Notes: generated by a model not told the origin, from the letters alone. A stretch of DNA of 64,000 nucleotides from Psilocybe azurescens (GCA_023853785.1 JAJIRX010000941.1:1-64000); one strand, 5' to 3'; counted from the first letter of the stretch, positions 47,468-59,021 are shown. Numbers and translations are program-made.

Positions 47468-49052
47468 CAGTGAGGGACAAAACTATACCAATGTTTCAGA
47501 TATTTCTAATAAATCATAAATAACTTTGGAACTAAAAAGGCTAGAGTCTTGAAATTTTAAAGATAGGTAGCCTTGGATATTATCTATCTAACCATATGAC
47601 AAAAATTATGTAATCATGTTTTCTTCCCACACTATAAATTATTTAATAAAATAAGTACATTGGTACAGTTTTGTCTCTCTTGAAAATTATATACTATATT
47701 ACAATAATCAGTACTTAGTGTATCCTCCTTGGGCTTTTACAACAGCTGCTACTCTTCTAGGCATACTCTATCAAATTCTGATACACAGAGGCTGTAATCT
47801 CATTCCAAACCTTCTGAACCCTTTCCCAAAGTTCTGCTATACTAGATGGATGGTTTTTATAGTCTCCAAGCCTTGTTTTGAGATGAACCCAAAGGTTTTC
47901 AATTGGTTTAAGGTCTGCTAATTGTGGGGCCATACCATAATCTCTATACCACTGTACTCTAGCCACTTCATAGCCTTTTTGCTCTTGTGCTTTGGGTCAC
48001 TGTCTTGTTGAAAAATAACATCTTCAGGATTCTTGTTGTAATATGCAAGGCTTTGTTGGAGTTCATCTTCCAGAATGGAGACATAAAAGTCAGCATCCAT
48101 CCTCCCATCAATCTTGGCCCCATATCTAACTCCTTCCCAAAACATACAGCCCCAAAACATCAAAGATCCTCCTCCAATCTTGACTGTGCCTTCTATCAGT
48201 CTATCAGAAAGTGCTTCTCCTGGCATTTTCCACACCCACTTCCTCCCATCTGACCCCATATAATTGACTTTAGTCTCATCTGTAAAGCCAACCTTCTTCC
48301 AGTCATCAATGGTCCAGTGTAGGTGAGCTATTGTAAAGTCAATATGTTCCCTCTTATGGTGTTTGGAGAGTAGAGATTGTTTTTTCTTGACTACAGCCTT
48401 TAGTCCAATGTTTTGAAGGGCCTGGCAAACTGTTTTTGGTGTGAGGGACTGATTGGTGACTTTTTAAGGTTTTGGTAACCTAAACAGCATTTTCAGCCTT
48501 AGAAGAAGTGATAAGACAGAGTGCATCGCACATTGGAGGGTGAAAGTTTCCAAGAATGGCCACCAGTGGACTTGGCAAGATCAGGACAGTGTTTGTTGTG
48601 GATATGAGATATATAGAACATGGAAACACCAGTAGTTGCTTCAATTTGATAAGCAGAATCTCTTTTATTAAGAAAAATATAATATGAGTGCGTTGGGCAA
48701 TAGTAAGTCAGTGCATAGTGAAATGATAAGTTGGGGGTGTTGTAATCGATGTACAAGAGTATATATACTTTTGCACTTGAATCATGTGATTTTATTTGTA
48801 TTTATTTGGTTATAATCAACAAAGTCAGGTGATTTGACTGAGAGGACAAAACTGTGCTAATGTACTTATTTTATTAAACAATTTATAGTGTGGGAAGAAA
48901 ACATGATTACATAATTTTTGTTATATAGTTAGATAGATAATATCCCAGGCTATCTATCCTTAAAATTTCAAGACTCTAGCTTTCTTAGTTCCCAAGTTAT
49001 TTGTGATTTATTGGAAATACTTAAAACATTGGTACAGTTTTGTCCCTCACTG
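47468..49052. mobile_element. Second Tc1-like family, TA target
   Basis: Ends CAGTGAGGGACAAAACTATA and, inverted, CAGTGAGGGACAAAACTGTA, flanked by TA (47466-47467, 49053-49054). The relative at 26455-26475 (CTATATATATTCAAATTT) is the empty site. 1585 bp. A transposase fragment lies on the minus strand in the left half. Confidence 0.9.
47757..48259 (-). pseudogene. Tc1-like transposase, catalytic part
   Basis: 48259-47918 reads MGSDGRKWVWKMPGEALSDR, IGGGSLMFWGCMFWEGVRYG, then DVIFQQDSDPKHKSKKAMKW with the second Asp. After a short frame break 47966-47757 continues LADLKPIENLWVHLKTRLGD with the Glu. Upstream, from about 48450 to 48780, the frame is lost and no clear helix-turn-helix remains. 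Confidence 0.85.
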
Positions 49053-49621
49053 TATATTGAAATTTACAGCATTTTGCATATTGAACATGCTGATATAATT
49101 TTCACATGATAACATAAGTACAGGCACATTACTTTCAATTATCTGATCATTTTGATATATAATATATTGATATAGCTCCAGAGGAAGTGCTAGAATATAT
49201 TATTGGGTGTTGTAAAGAAGAGAATATAATTCATTAAATGTGGAGAATAACACAAGCAATAATAGTGTAGTTGGTAAAGCATGTGTAGAATTAATATATA
49301 TAGAGCTATTGGTTCAATTCCAGTCGATTGTATTTTATAATGTAGTATTTACTATAAATATCATGTGACCTGAATGGATTATTTAAGAGTTTATATAAGA
49401 AAATATTATGTAGGACTGACTAAGCATAAATATCATGTGATTTCAGTACATTATTTATAGGCTTATGTAAGCAATAATTATATGAGGCTGACTAAGCATT
49501 ATCTTGTGCACTGAGTAAGTACATTCTTAGAAATTCCAACCAGATTCTGACTGGTTTTGACTGAGTCCAAGTGGTTCTGACCAGTTCTGACTAGTATCTG
49601 TGGGGCACTGTAAAGTACTGT

Positions 49622-49931
49622 GCATTGCCATAAACCTCTATAAAGGCATCATCTGCCATGTTCTTCCACAGCTTTCAATCTTCTATGTTGTCAGGTGTGC
49701 AGTTCTTTGTCAGAGGCATGCCAATGCTTATACCACCCTTGATGAATAAACAGGTTCACAAAAATCAATGGAAACATTGAATGGTAACACAGTCATGTCT
49801 GATGGTACAGGCAGGTTGGGCACTATACAAGGATGAATAGGCCTGTATTTAGGTTTCAAGTTTGTCAGTGCTCATGTTCAGATCATAACAGAAATCTAAA
49901 GAAAAAAACACACCTGCTGTAGGCTTTCATT
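49622..49931 (-). pseudogene. Decayed exon next to the element end
   Basis: Minus-strand text KGGISIGMPLTKNCTPDNIE and KLWKNMADDAFIEVYGNA reads like protein but with stops between. It directly follows the two-exon ORF at 49932-50309 and probably belongs to the same former gene, cut by the element ending at 49621. Confidence 0.35.
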
Positions 49932-50309
49932 TTACTCAAAGCAAGCAGTGCCACCCCTGTCCAGTGTCCTGACAAGTGTTGGAAGCTTGTCAGACCAGCC
50001 CTCCTTCTTTTGTATATAGAATACAGCCTTATCATGTTCCATTGGAAGCCCAATATCCACTTGCATCACAGCAGCCTTGTCATCTGACTGACAGTTATTT
50101 TCCAGAACAAGTAATTTGATACAGTCTCCAAATCCATATACCTTGAGTATATTATACTGAGATGCTGTGAACTAGTCAAAATTAAATATCAGTCAGAAAA
50201 TAATTAATAAGATGAATAAAATACATATGTCACCTTGATGTCTTGAGACATTTGCCTTCTCCAGTGTGATAGCAGTTTTCCCAGGATATTTAGCCTCCAC
50301 TTTGGCCAT
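49932..50309 (-). CDS. Unknown two-exon ORF, 102 codons
   Basis: Exon 1 (50309-50234) starts MAKVEAKYPGKTAITLEKAN. The intron 50233-50165 runs from GTGACATATG to TTCACAG. Exon 2 (50164-49932) reads ASQYNILKVYGFGDCIKLLV, VMQVDIGLPMEHDKAVFYIQ, KKEGWSDKLPTLVRTLD, then TACFE and a stop. Phase matches across the splice. No repeats, no membrane segment, cytosolic in look. I do not recognise it. It is likely part of a larger transposon gene because related text continues downstream. Confidence 0.4.
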
Positions 50310-52300
50310 ATTGAAAATATACTAAAAGACAAAATTGCAATAGAGTTTGTACATGAGACCAAAATTGAGCACAAGGATCATATTCATTCCAAGCTTCCAT
50401 CCTGTGCTTGAAATGACTTTGCTCTACAGAATGAGCAGACACAAATTACAGGCATATTAGCACAGAGAAAATGTGGGGGAAAGGAAGCATAATCTCATAT
50501 CAATTTTAACTCTTATATTGTAGTCTGGGATCAATAAAAGACAATAAACAATGCATGTAGACAACATTGACATGTGAGATGCCATGAGAAGCCGACAATG
50601 AATTCGTGTGACATAAATCACTAAAATTGGCGCGAAGTCGGTCTTAACTCAGATGTGATTTGGTCATTCAATCCAGTCATAGCCTCAACCATAGCATTAT
50701 CATAGCCTTTGATGCTATGAAAATATACTTTGCCCAGTGATAAACGACATATAAAATGTACAGCAACGTGAGCTGGAAGATCCAAGGACCCGGCCGATGG
50801 CGGAACGGAGCTGATAAGAGGCAGAAATGGTTATATTCTTCTAGAGAATCCTGACATACTAACAAAAATGGAGATATGTAGGCCTGAAGGCAACAATTAT
50901 TCAGGTTCACGAGCTCCACAAAGTTCAATCCGAGTGTATGATCCGGAATGGGAATTTCCATTTTCTACTGTTCATGTCATTGATACTTGGATTAGACTTT
51001 ACAGAAGACAGCCTACAGGGTAAGGATCTGTCCTTGAAATATCGAACAACGTAATGTTCTGAACAAAGCATACGGGGACTAACCAGGAGCACGATGAGTC
51101 GATGTGAGAGCACCGCAGAATGCCTGGCTCATCAACGTACACTGACCCCCAGGCACTATAACCAATATACTAGAACAATCATGTCGGACGACCGAATCCA
51201 CTACGAAGAATCAATTGCCATCACCATCAAAATCAGTCCGATCAGGGTAAGGAGCGGGTATGATTTGCTGCCCTGGTCGAGAAGAGCGTTCATCAATATT
51301 TCTGCGTCGAGGGTTGGAAACAGAGATCCCATGGAACGCAAATGTGGTCGAGAGAGCAAGGTACAAGGCCGACGTTACGAGTAACCGTATTGTCGTGGAA
51401 CCGGAAATATCGTGTTTAGGGCAGGCTCCTCAGTATTTCACTTTCACGTGCTTGGGCCCTCCATTTGCTTTGCTCCCAAGTTGAACTGGACCCGTTCTGC
51501 GAGATACAACACACAGATTTAGTTTTCAGATCTTCGTCGTGACGCCGAGAGAGCCGTCCCGACCACCTCAATTCTCATCACAATGCTGCTTCTGGCATCG
51601 GACACGGCACGCGCATAGGGTTCGGCGTAATGGGGAACATCATCTCCAAGCATCTCATGTGTCGGTGTCGGAATAGCTGCTGTAGAGACGTGCCACTTTA
51701 ACGCTAGGTGAGTGCACATCGTGGTCCGAATCTATGATTTCTTTTTCATTTTTATGGTGGCTGTCTGTTGAACCAACGTGTTGTATGTATGTATGATGCG
51801 GGCGGATGAAGATGTCAGCGTCCATCATCGTCTTGCATGCAGCATCCCAGCTCTCGCTGAACAGAACACGGATAGAGCGAGCGGTGATGAGCAATGTAAA
51901 GATAGAAGTTTCAACCATTTTTGGCGCTCAAATCTTCTTCTGACGTTGATGAGTCGGAGCCAGCAAACGATCTAGGCTGGTGTGATCGAACTGTAGTTCA
52001 CAACAGTTCGCGTCGTCATCGCGTCGTCATCGCATCATCCTTCTTCATCCTTCTTGTTCATTCCACCTTCCTTGTTGTGGAGGAGTTGTTGGCATCGGGG
52101 ACCAACCGACTGACTCGCCCTTTCGCCGACAGCGCATAATGATATATCCTCCCAGTCAAGTTCGGTCCTAAGAACCAGCAATTCTCATTGCAGATCGACG
52201 CCGGCTCGTCCGATCTCGTACCTCTCTCCCTTCTCTCCACGTGCCCTAATCCCTTCTCTTTTCTGTACCGTATCACATCCATGTTCCCTGAGTCTTGAGA
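50310..52300. other. Mostly unique sequence, no gene I can defend
   Basis: From about 50590 CpG returns and composition is balanced, so this looks like non-transposon DNA. Minus-strand pieces (LPWIFQLTLLYILYVVYHWA-like text near 50740; NALLDQGSKSYPLLTLIGLI near 51280; VPHYAEPYARAVSDARSSIV near 51610) might be exons of one or more decayed genes. They do not assemble. Confidence 0.25.
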
Positions 52301-52319
52301 TTATCACGCTCACCTAACT

Positions 52320-53765
52320 CGGCTCGTAGTGTGTTGCCTTGATGTTGGCCACTGACGGGTAGCTGGACGGCCTCGAACCTCTTTTCCATCACGTCCGCCT
52401 CTCTTTCCCCCTCTTCGTTCTTCCTCCCCTTTCCCTCTCCCATCCGGGCTTAGACCGCGTGCCCTCACACCTCGGGATCGTGCGGACCGCGCACTCGTCT
52501 CGGATCCAGGACAGATAGCGTACTCGACGCTCTTGAGCCAGGCATCGGGCACGCTTTTTTGTGGAACCCGACTGTTAGGGCAATCACGGTGGATGTGGGT
52601 GGGCAGAAGAAGGAGGTAGATGTCGAGCAGCGCGACGTTCGTGTGCGTCATCAACATCTCTCCTCCCTATCTCCTCCTTCTCGGGTTCCCTGAGTTCCTC
52701 CTCTGTAGAGGGCAACGCGAACGCGCCGAACACAGGAAGCGACAACACCGACATCAATAATACCAAAACCATCTCCACGTCCATTCACGACCTGAGCATG
52801 GGTGCGCTTGTAGGCATCACCCTCCTGGGGATAGTCATACTCTTTGCTGCCGTGGGGGCGTGCGGTGGGTGTTCACTGGGAGAGGTGCGAACACGACGCG
52901 CAGAAGGGAGAGGGAGAGGGATCTCGAGACGCCGGACATAGGAGACACTGGTATGCGCATGAATTGGGGAGACAGAGGAACAGAGTGGGATGGGACGATG
53001 ACGCAGCAAACAGAGGCGTATTTTGTTGTCAGAGAACGCGAGTTGGGGCTGGGTTTTGAGGACATGGGCGACAGAAATGGGATGAGGTGTTGTTGAGGGA
53101 GGGGGACAGGGAGAGGACGCTTTTGTGCAGGGACAGAGACATGGACGAGAAATGAGTGAAAGAGGTGGAGTTGGGTTTGAAACGTTAAAGATGCAGTGTG
53201 GGATGCTCACGATGGGGAAGAGTGCAATGCGGGTGAGGATACACTCGTTGGGGAATACTACCGCCAATCGCGCGATCGAGGTCAACAGCGAAATGGAGAG
53301 CGAACTGAAGAAGCCCACCCTCCTCGCTCGAAGCACCCTCTTTCCCTTTCCTCCTTGCTCGTCACCCCAATGTCAGCATACAGACTCGGATTTAGATCCC
53401 GGATTTGTTTTCGCGCGACCTGGAATAGACCATAAGCAGAGGATGAGCATGGACATGCCTTGGCTCTCTCATAATACGGAAGATGGGGAGAATGCTAGGA
53501 GAATGAGGAATCGGAAGGTGGATTATAGTATTCCGCGGCGTGCTGGCTCGCCGCACGGGGGAGCGGGCGGTAGTGGTGGTGCGGGAGGAGGTGGTGAGGA
53601 CTCGTCAATCAGTGGTGTTTTTGTCTGGTCTGGTCTGCTTGGTCTCTTCTTGTCCTCATCTCGTCGTCGTCCTTGTCCTAAAACAACACCTCTGTTTTCG
53701 CTCCTCCGGGGATATTTCTTCACATCTCACTCATCATCCACTGTCTTTCCACTGTCATTCTAATT
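52320..53765 (+). CDS. Possible single-pass membrane protein, structure uncertain
   Basis: On the plus strand a Ser-rich run (FSGSLSSSSVEGNANAPNTG) leads into a transmembrane segment MGALVGITLLGIVILFAAVG (52799-52858) and CGGC. That layout (Ser-rich ectodomain, one helix, cytosolic tail) is common in basidiomycetes. One base out of frame, a charged tail reads LETPDIGDTGMRMNWGDRGT and AYFVVRERELGLGFEDMG (to 53094). A 212-codon ORF (53125-53763) gives LDPGFVFARPGIDHKQRMSM, RKVDYSIPRRAGSPHGGAGG and a Gly-rich end. I cannot place introns; the frame change near 52870 may be a break. The long minus ORF here (53336-52785) is Pro/Ser-rich and looks like a shadow. Confidence 0.35.
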
Positions 53766-54780
53766 TGACTAATCCATGGGTTCTTGCTACCCTTTCTTTT
53801 TGATATCTTTTCGATTCTCTGCTTTGATTTTTTCGTCTTTATGTGGATGTGATACAATACAATGTTGTGATTTGGTTGAAATGTACCATGACCATGCACG
53901 CGATTATGGAACCCGAGACCAGGAACACGCTCTTGCTCGTGAGAGCCTGCCCGTCAAGCCCGATCCTGATGCCGACGTTCCTGCCTTCTCTTTCCCGCTC
54001 ACTCGCCACCACCGCCACCAGCAGTATCAATATACATGTTTGGGATTCAGCTTAGACGTGCTGCGTGCCTTTTCTCGCTCGGAGTTCGGAATCGTACTGA
54101 GCCGCTTGGGGGGTTAAGGAGGGCAGAGAAAATGGGGAGAATACGAAGAGGACATGGCACGGGAAGGTGAATCATGCCATGATCATGTCGCGGTGTGTTG
54201 ATGTGCGGGATGTGCACCATGCGCAGGGCGGTGCGGAAATGAAGGAGATCTGGGATTGCTGTGGTGATGACCGTCGAATGGGAATTGAATGGCGTTATTT
54301 TTGTCTGAGTCGTCCTCGTCCATGTCCCAACATAATGCCGTCCTTTGCTTCCTGCGGACATTAATTCCGGCTTACATCTCGCTCTGTCGCTTTCGCTTGT
54401 CTGCTACTCGAGTGAGAACGAGTCAATGAAACGATGAAAATGAAGATGAACTAAATATATACCCATGTATCTCTCTATTGCAGCGATCCATGAGCACTTT
54501 GTTTACATGCGCACTTTCGATTCGGACCTTATTATGTACTCGCAACAATCCTCGGCGGCGAGATGTCCAGTCCAGACATAATCCATTCAGATTTTCCGGG
54601 TAATAAATAAATTTGCATGTAGCGTCTATGGTGGTATTTAGATTCTCTGCGTTCATCTAAAGTGTTCGAAATTTGCGATATAGCTGGCTATCAATCCTCA
54701 GTGCTCAGCCATTCGTTTTGAAGCTGTCGGTGGATACACGGGCGCATGATATTGTATGATGCTCCTCCCTGTGTGTGTAT
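53766..54780. other. No clear gene
   Basis: Open frames on both strands (53776-54117 plus, 54361-54047 minus) overlap and show no signature. It could hold untranslated regions of the flanking genes, including 3' sequence of the membrane protein gene to the right. Confidence 0.35.
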
Positions 54781-56004
54781 TCATCGGATGCTCTTTTCTT
54801 CATCCTGCCGAGTCTCATCATGTTCAAGCTCGTACCTCATGGGAGATACTGCGTCTGCATTGCCGCTCTGATTATAACCGCCCGTGTGGCTTTGTGAATG
54901 TTGGAATTGTAGGCTGGATATGGTAGGGACACTGTGTACAGCTGAATTGTTTGCTCTGGTAAGGGCAATCCTTGCAACAAGTACAGTTGAAGCCATCCCC
55001 TAGAAACCCGATTATAAACATAGTGCATTGGATAAAGTGAATGTAACGTACTGCTACATCAATCACCAGCACCTCCAAGTAATAGTATGCATTGCTCCAG
55101 AAGGATCCTTCAGATTGTCCCGATGGTAAAAACGGAATGATAGAGAAGATCAAAATTGTTATCGAAGAAGCAGCGGCTGACTCGAGAACAATCGTCACGA
55201 CATGACGGAAGCGTTGCGAGGTCGATGCACCAATGGATATGGAGGCGGAGTAAAGTTTGTAGGCGATAAGAGAGGTTGTAACGATAGTTGTGGTGAATAT
55301 GGCAAACCCAAAAATTTTTTGGTAAATTACCCACAAACCTGAGAAAAATTCCTTCAGCTACAAGGTTCATGAAGGAAATAATCATGAAACCCACCTGCTT
55401 CAAGGAGTAGAAGCACTGACGGGACGACAATTACACGTTTGGATCTACCCCAAACGTGGTAACATCTCCAGACCTGTCAAATATTTAGAACGTAGTGTCA
55501 TGTAACATTTCCGCTTTCATACCAGTAGTCCATCCGAAACAATAAATACGGAGTAGAAACATATATCTAATGCGGTGAAGAGGGGCAGAGAAAAGCATAC
55601 CGCGTCCAATGACATGATCGATAAGAAAGTTGATTTTCTTGTATCTCCATTGGTTATGACGTCGCAATCAAGCGCGTACCAGTTCTTAATAAATATCGCC
55701 ATGCAAAGTAGGTATAGCACAGAAATGGTCGATAGAACAATGCCGCGACCAGTATTGACGGGCATGTTGGATACTGACAAGCCAGTCACTGTGTTGTCTG
55801 TATAGGGATGCTGGGACACTTACCGTACAGGTACATGGTTCCCGCGTAGACCATAGTATAAATTCCTGAGATATGTGGGTCTGCTGAGTAGCTAGTTGCT
55901 GATTGATGTAAACACCTACCCATTAGAAAATTAGAGAGCATTGTGGCATTAAGTCTTGCGCTGATTATAGACGCTTGCAAACCTGGAGAGTCCCATGGAT
56001 CCAT
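54781..56004 (-). CDS. Seven-helix integral membrane protein, basidiomycete family, complete
   Basis: Six exons (55920-56004, 55824-55865, 55523-55788, 55395-55473, 55052-55338, 54781-54999), all GT-AG with introns of 34-54 nt, join in phase to 325 codons with a stop at 54783-54781. The start MDPWDSPGLQASIISARLNA precedes helix 1 (LMGIYTMVYAGTMYLY). Other helices include GIVLSTISVLYLLCMAIFI, SLPLFTALDICFYSVFIVSD, VIVVPSVLLLLEA, IFGFAIFTTTIVTTSLIAYK, VTIVLESAAASSITILIFSI and YYYLEVLVIDVAGMASTVLV. The WRCYHVWGRSKRV loop, SLIAYKLYS and the ESAA helix are typical of a large basidiomycete family of unknown function, probably in the plasma membrane or inner membranes. The tail is hydrophilic and acidic. 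It is the only clearly intact cellular gene here. Confidence 0.9.
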
Positions 56005-56694
56005 GGTTGGAACTCGAAGCGAAGTAGGGGCTCGAGATAAATATACTCTCCGGATGTTATAACTACTTTATATACCTTGCGCTTGTGTAGGGACATCAGT
56101 ATCAATGCCAGCATCCAGCAAGAGCGGATACAAGCATGATGACGTGATGGTGGAGTGGACAGTATCGGTGCATCACACGAATAGCTGTGTCACCTAAGGG
56201 TTCCATGCTATTCGGCTGACATGCACAGCTTCCTTTAATTTCCTTTACCCACGGAAAGTTTACTGGCACTGCTGCGGGTATCAATTTTTGAACCTTCAAA
56301 GATATCAGTACTTTACCATGCCCCACTCATTCCAAATGGGATCCAAGTTCATTCCAGGTAAATTCATTAAAGAAAGGACTTGGTGAATTTCACCAAGTCC
56401 AACTTTAATTTCATATGGAATGGAATGGGGTGGCCTTTGTGCCATCATTGTGGCCTTTGTATCTGTCATCATGGCTGTTGTGTCCATTGTACCCATCATT
56501 GTGGCTGTTGTACTTGTTGTACCTGTCATTGTTGTTGCCCTGGCTGTCTGCATTGTTGCCCTGGCCATCCTTGTCTTTGCTCTGGCCATCCTCATTGTTG
56601 TTGCCCTGGCTGTCCTCATTGTCCATGCCCTGGCTGTCCTTGTCCTTGCCCTAGCTGTCTTTGTCCTTGCCCTTGCTGTCCATGCCCTAGCTGT

Positions 56695-57525
56695 CACTGC
56701 TGGCACCAATCACTGTATGTCGGACATACAGCGATTTATATACATGACTTATATAATAATTGATGTATGTATGGTATCCAACAATTATGTTTAGAAATAA
56801 TACAGATATCAGACATATATTGTGTTTGGTGGCTGTATGTTAAACAAACACTATTTCTGTTTCTAAGCTGCAAGTAAATAAAATACCAAATAAACAGAAT
56901 TTCTTTTCTTTGGCTGTTTGTCAAAGATACAGAATAGCTGTATATAATTACTGTATGTAAAACATATGGATATGGTGTATATAATTGCTGTATGTTATAC
57001 AAACATAACTTGTCTAAATAAAACTTACAGTTAAAGAACAGAATTTGTGTATGTGATTACTGTATGTTGAACTTACACTGAAACATACAGTATTTGACTC
57101 ACTCAGGTATGTTTCGGTGTAAGTTCAACATACAGTAATTACATACACAAATTCTGTTTGTTTTACTAACAGAAGTTCTGTTCTTTAACTGTAAGTTTTA
57201 TTTAGTCAGATTATGTTTGTATAATATACAGCAGTTATATACACCATATCTGTATGTTTTACATACAGTAATTATATACAGCTATTCTGTATCTTTGACA
57301 AACAGCCAAAGAAAAGAAATTATGTTTAATCAGGTGTTTTATTTAATTACAGCTTAGAAACAGAAATAGTGTTTGTTTAATATACAGCCACCAAACACAA
57401 TATATGTCTGATATCTGTATTATTTCTAAACATAAATGCTATATGTCATACTTACATCAATTCTTACATAAGTCATGTATATAAATCACTGTATGTCAGA
57501 CATACAGTGGTCGGTGCCAGCAGTG
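56695..57525. mobile_element. CACTA-like palindromic MITE
   Basis: Begins CACTGCTGGCACC and ends GGTGCCAGCAGTG, with a possible 3-bp duplication TGT outside. CACTG ends plus 3-bp duplication suit the CACTA (CMC) superfamily. The two halves are reverse complements for nearly 400 bp each with a centre near 57095. The word CTGTATGT and its complement recur throughout. Non-coding. Confidence 0.75.
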
Positions 57526-57957
57526 TGTTCACACCCTAGCCCTCACCCTCTGCATGCTTGTCTTTGCCATGCTCACCCTGGTCATGCTTGTCCCCATACT
57601 TATGGTGGCCTTCCTGGTCATCACAGTTGCAGTTGCCCTGGTTCTGGTCCTGGTCCTCACGCTGGCCATCCTTGTCCACATTCTGGTCTTTGCTGTGTCT
57701 GTCCTGGTCTTCATCATTGTTGTCATCAGCAGTGTGGACATCATGGTCCTTATTGTCCTCTATTGTGTCATTTGGCTTTCACCTGGCTCCAACTGACAAG
57801 GCGGTGGTGGTGGTGGAAGAAAGGGTGGGGTCAGAATCAACAACAGACCAATATGACATCAACATGTCACATACATGTTATTGTTTGGCTTGTGCCAAAC
57901 AATGCCAAGAAATTGGTTGTGTTGGTATGTATTTATTTTATTTTTAATTTTATATAA

Positions 57958-58033
57958 GTCTTTATGGCTCAGCTGGTTTAACTTGTTTATGTTCAACATT
58001 CTCCAATGCCTGAGTTCAATTCTTGCATATGTA
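57958..58033 (+). ncRNA. tRNA-like Pol III module, decayed
   Basis: GTCTTTATGGCTCAGCTGG has an A box with one change; the B-box region is GAGTTCAATTC as in the best copy. Seven T lie about 15 nt downstream. Confidence 0.5.
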
Positions 58034-58468
58034 TTTTATTTTTTTACACTGGTGTAAATTATAATAAAATATAATAAAAATACAGAGATGTCATTCCACT
58101 CAGATTCCACCTTATTCCATTGGAATGGACCTATATTGAACCAAACCCAATGCAATATATGGTATTTCAATTGGATTCCAGCTATTCCATTTGAAATGGC
58201 CTATTTTCTGGAATCCAGTTGGAATTTCTTGTTCTTGCTGTGCTACATATGCATCTCTGGGATATTTTATGAGTATTTCTCTCTCAATTTCACTATCTGA
58301 TGACTTACCACAGGCCATGTATATAATTCAGCAGGCTGTCCAACTGCTCCTGCATTTGTACCACATGGAGTAGTGGCCATGGTGCTGCTTCTGCAATATG
58401 GAGTATTGTGTGAGCTGGAACTGTTGTTGGTGGAAGGTCTGGAAGTGTGGGGTTTGCTGGAGGGTTTG

Positions 58469-58994
58469 TGTTACGATCTCAAGTTAGAATCACGCAGTGT
58501 GTGTAATCTAACCACCAATTGTTTACAAGAACAAGTTCAAGTTTGAGTTGAGCAGGTTAAGCAGGTTGGATTCTCAAGAACTAGCTAAAGAATACAGTGG
58601 ATCCTTCCTGGTATAAATACGATGAACTGTACAGCAAGTTGAAACGAGTCTGAATGTTCATCAGCAGATGTATATAAGAATAAAGGAAACAGATCAAGTT
58701 GAAACAAGTTTGAATGTTCATCAGCAGATGTATATAAGAATAAAAGAAACAGATCAAATGTTAATCAAAAGATGTATCATAAAAGAACGAAGTGAAAGTC
58801 CATCAGAGACATGATGGAGTTTTGTAGAATGATTGAAAGCAAAGTTCATCAGAACATACGATGATGTATCAATGATGTGAAAGATGACAAAGAAAAGGAA
58901 AAGAAAAGAGAAAAGGAAAAGAAAAGAGAAAAGGAAAAGAAAAGAGAAAAGGAAAAGAAAAGAGAAAAGGAAAAGAAAAAGACTTGTCGTAACA
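58469..58994 (-). mobile_element. LTR (probably 3' LTR) of a retrotransposon
   Basis: 526 bp bounded by TGTTACGA and TCGTAACA, an 8-bp inverted end typical of LTRs (TG...CA). It contains a 60-bp direct duplication (GTTGAAAC...ACAGATCA, 58636-58756) and an 18-bp purine repeat GAAAAGGAAAAGAAAAGA (58889-58980). On the minus strand a G-rich tract (ACGGGGGTAA) immediately precedes it, as a polypurine tract precedes a 3' LTR. It differs from the TGTTAG...CTAACA solo LTR family. Confidence 0.75.
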
Positions 58995-59021
58995 TTACCC
59001 CCGTACTACACTCCTTATGCC

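Larger units (their letters stand above)
45001..49621. mobile_element. ACCAGTTGG-subfamily element with two nested Tc1-like insertions
   Basis: After removing the two insertions, 45001-45132, 47212-47467 and 49055-49621 align in order with 26090-27072 (shared GCTCAGCAAG, GGTATTG, GGTTTACAAT, AATAGTGTAGTTGGTAAAGC). The right end is GGGGCACTGTAAAGTACTG. The left terminal array is missing. Confidence 0.8.
56306..58227. mobile_element. Palindrome-array element with tRNA-like module, right end lost
   Basis: Left end CAGTACTTTACCATGCCCC as in the element at 32301. Order as there: decayed minisatellite (56430-56690, 57530-57770), conserved body (57780-57920), tRNA-like head, TTCCAATTGGAA-type array to about 58227, where similarity stops without a GTAAAGACCTC end. 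An 831-bp palindromic MITE interrupts the minisatellite. Confidence 0.7.

Noticed and set aside
52785..53336. 184-codon minus-strand Pro/Ser-rich ORF
   Set aside because: It lies opposite a plausible transmembrane gene and has no signal or domain; treated as a shadow.
56380..57957. Long Cys/Pro-rich and Val/Leu-rich ORFs
   Set aside because: They follow the minisatellite and are interrupted by the palindromic MITE, without domain text.
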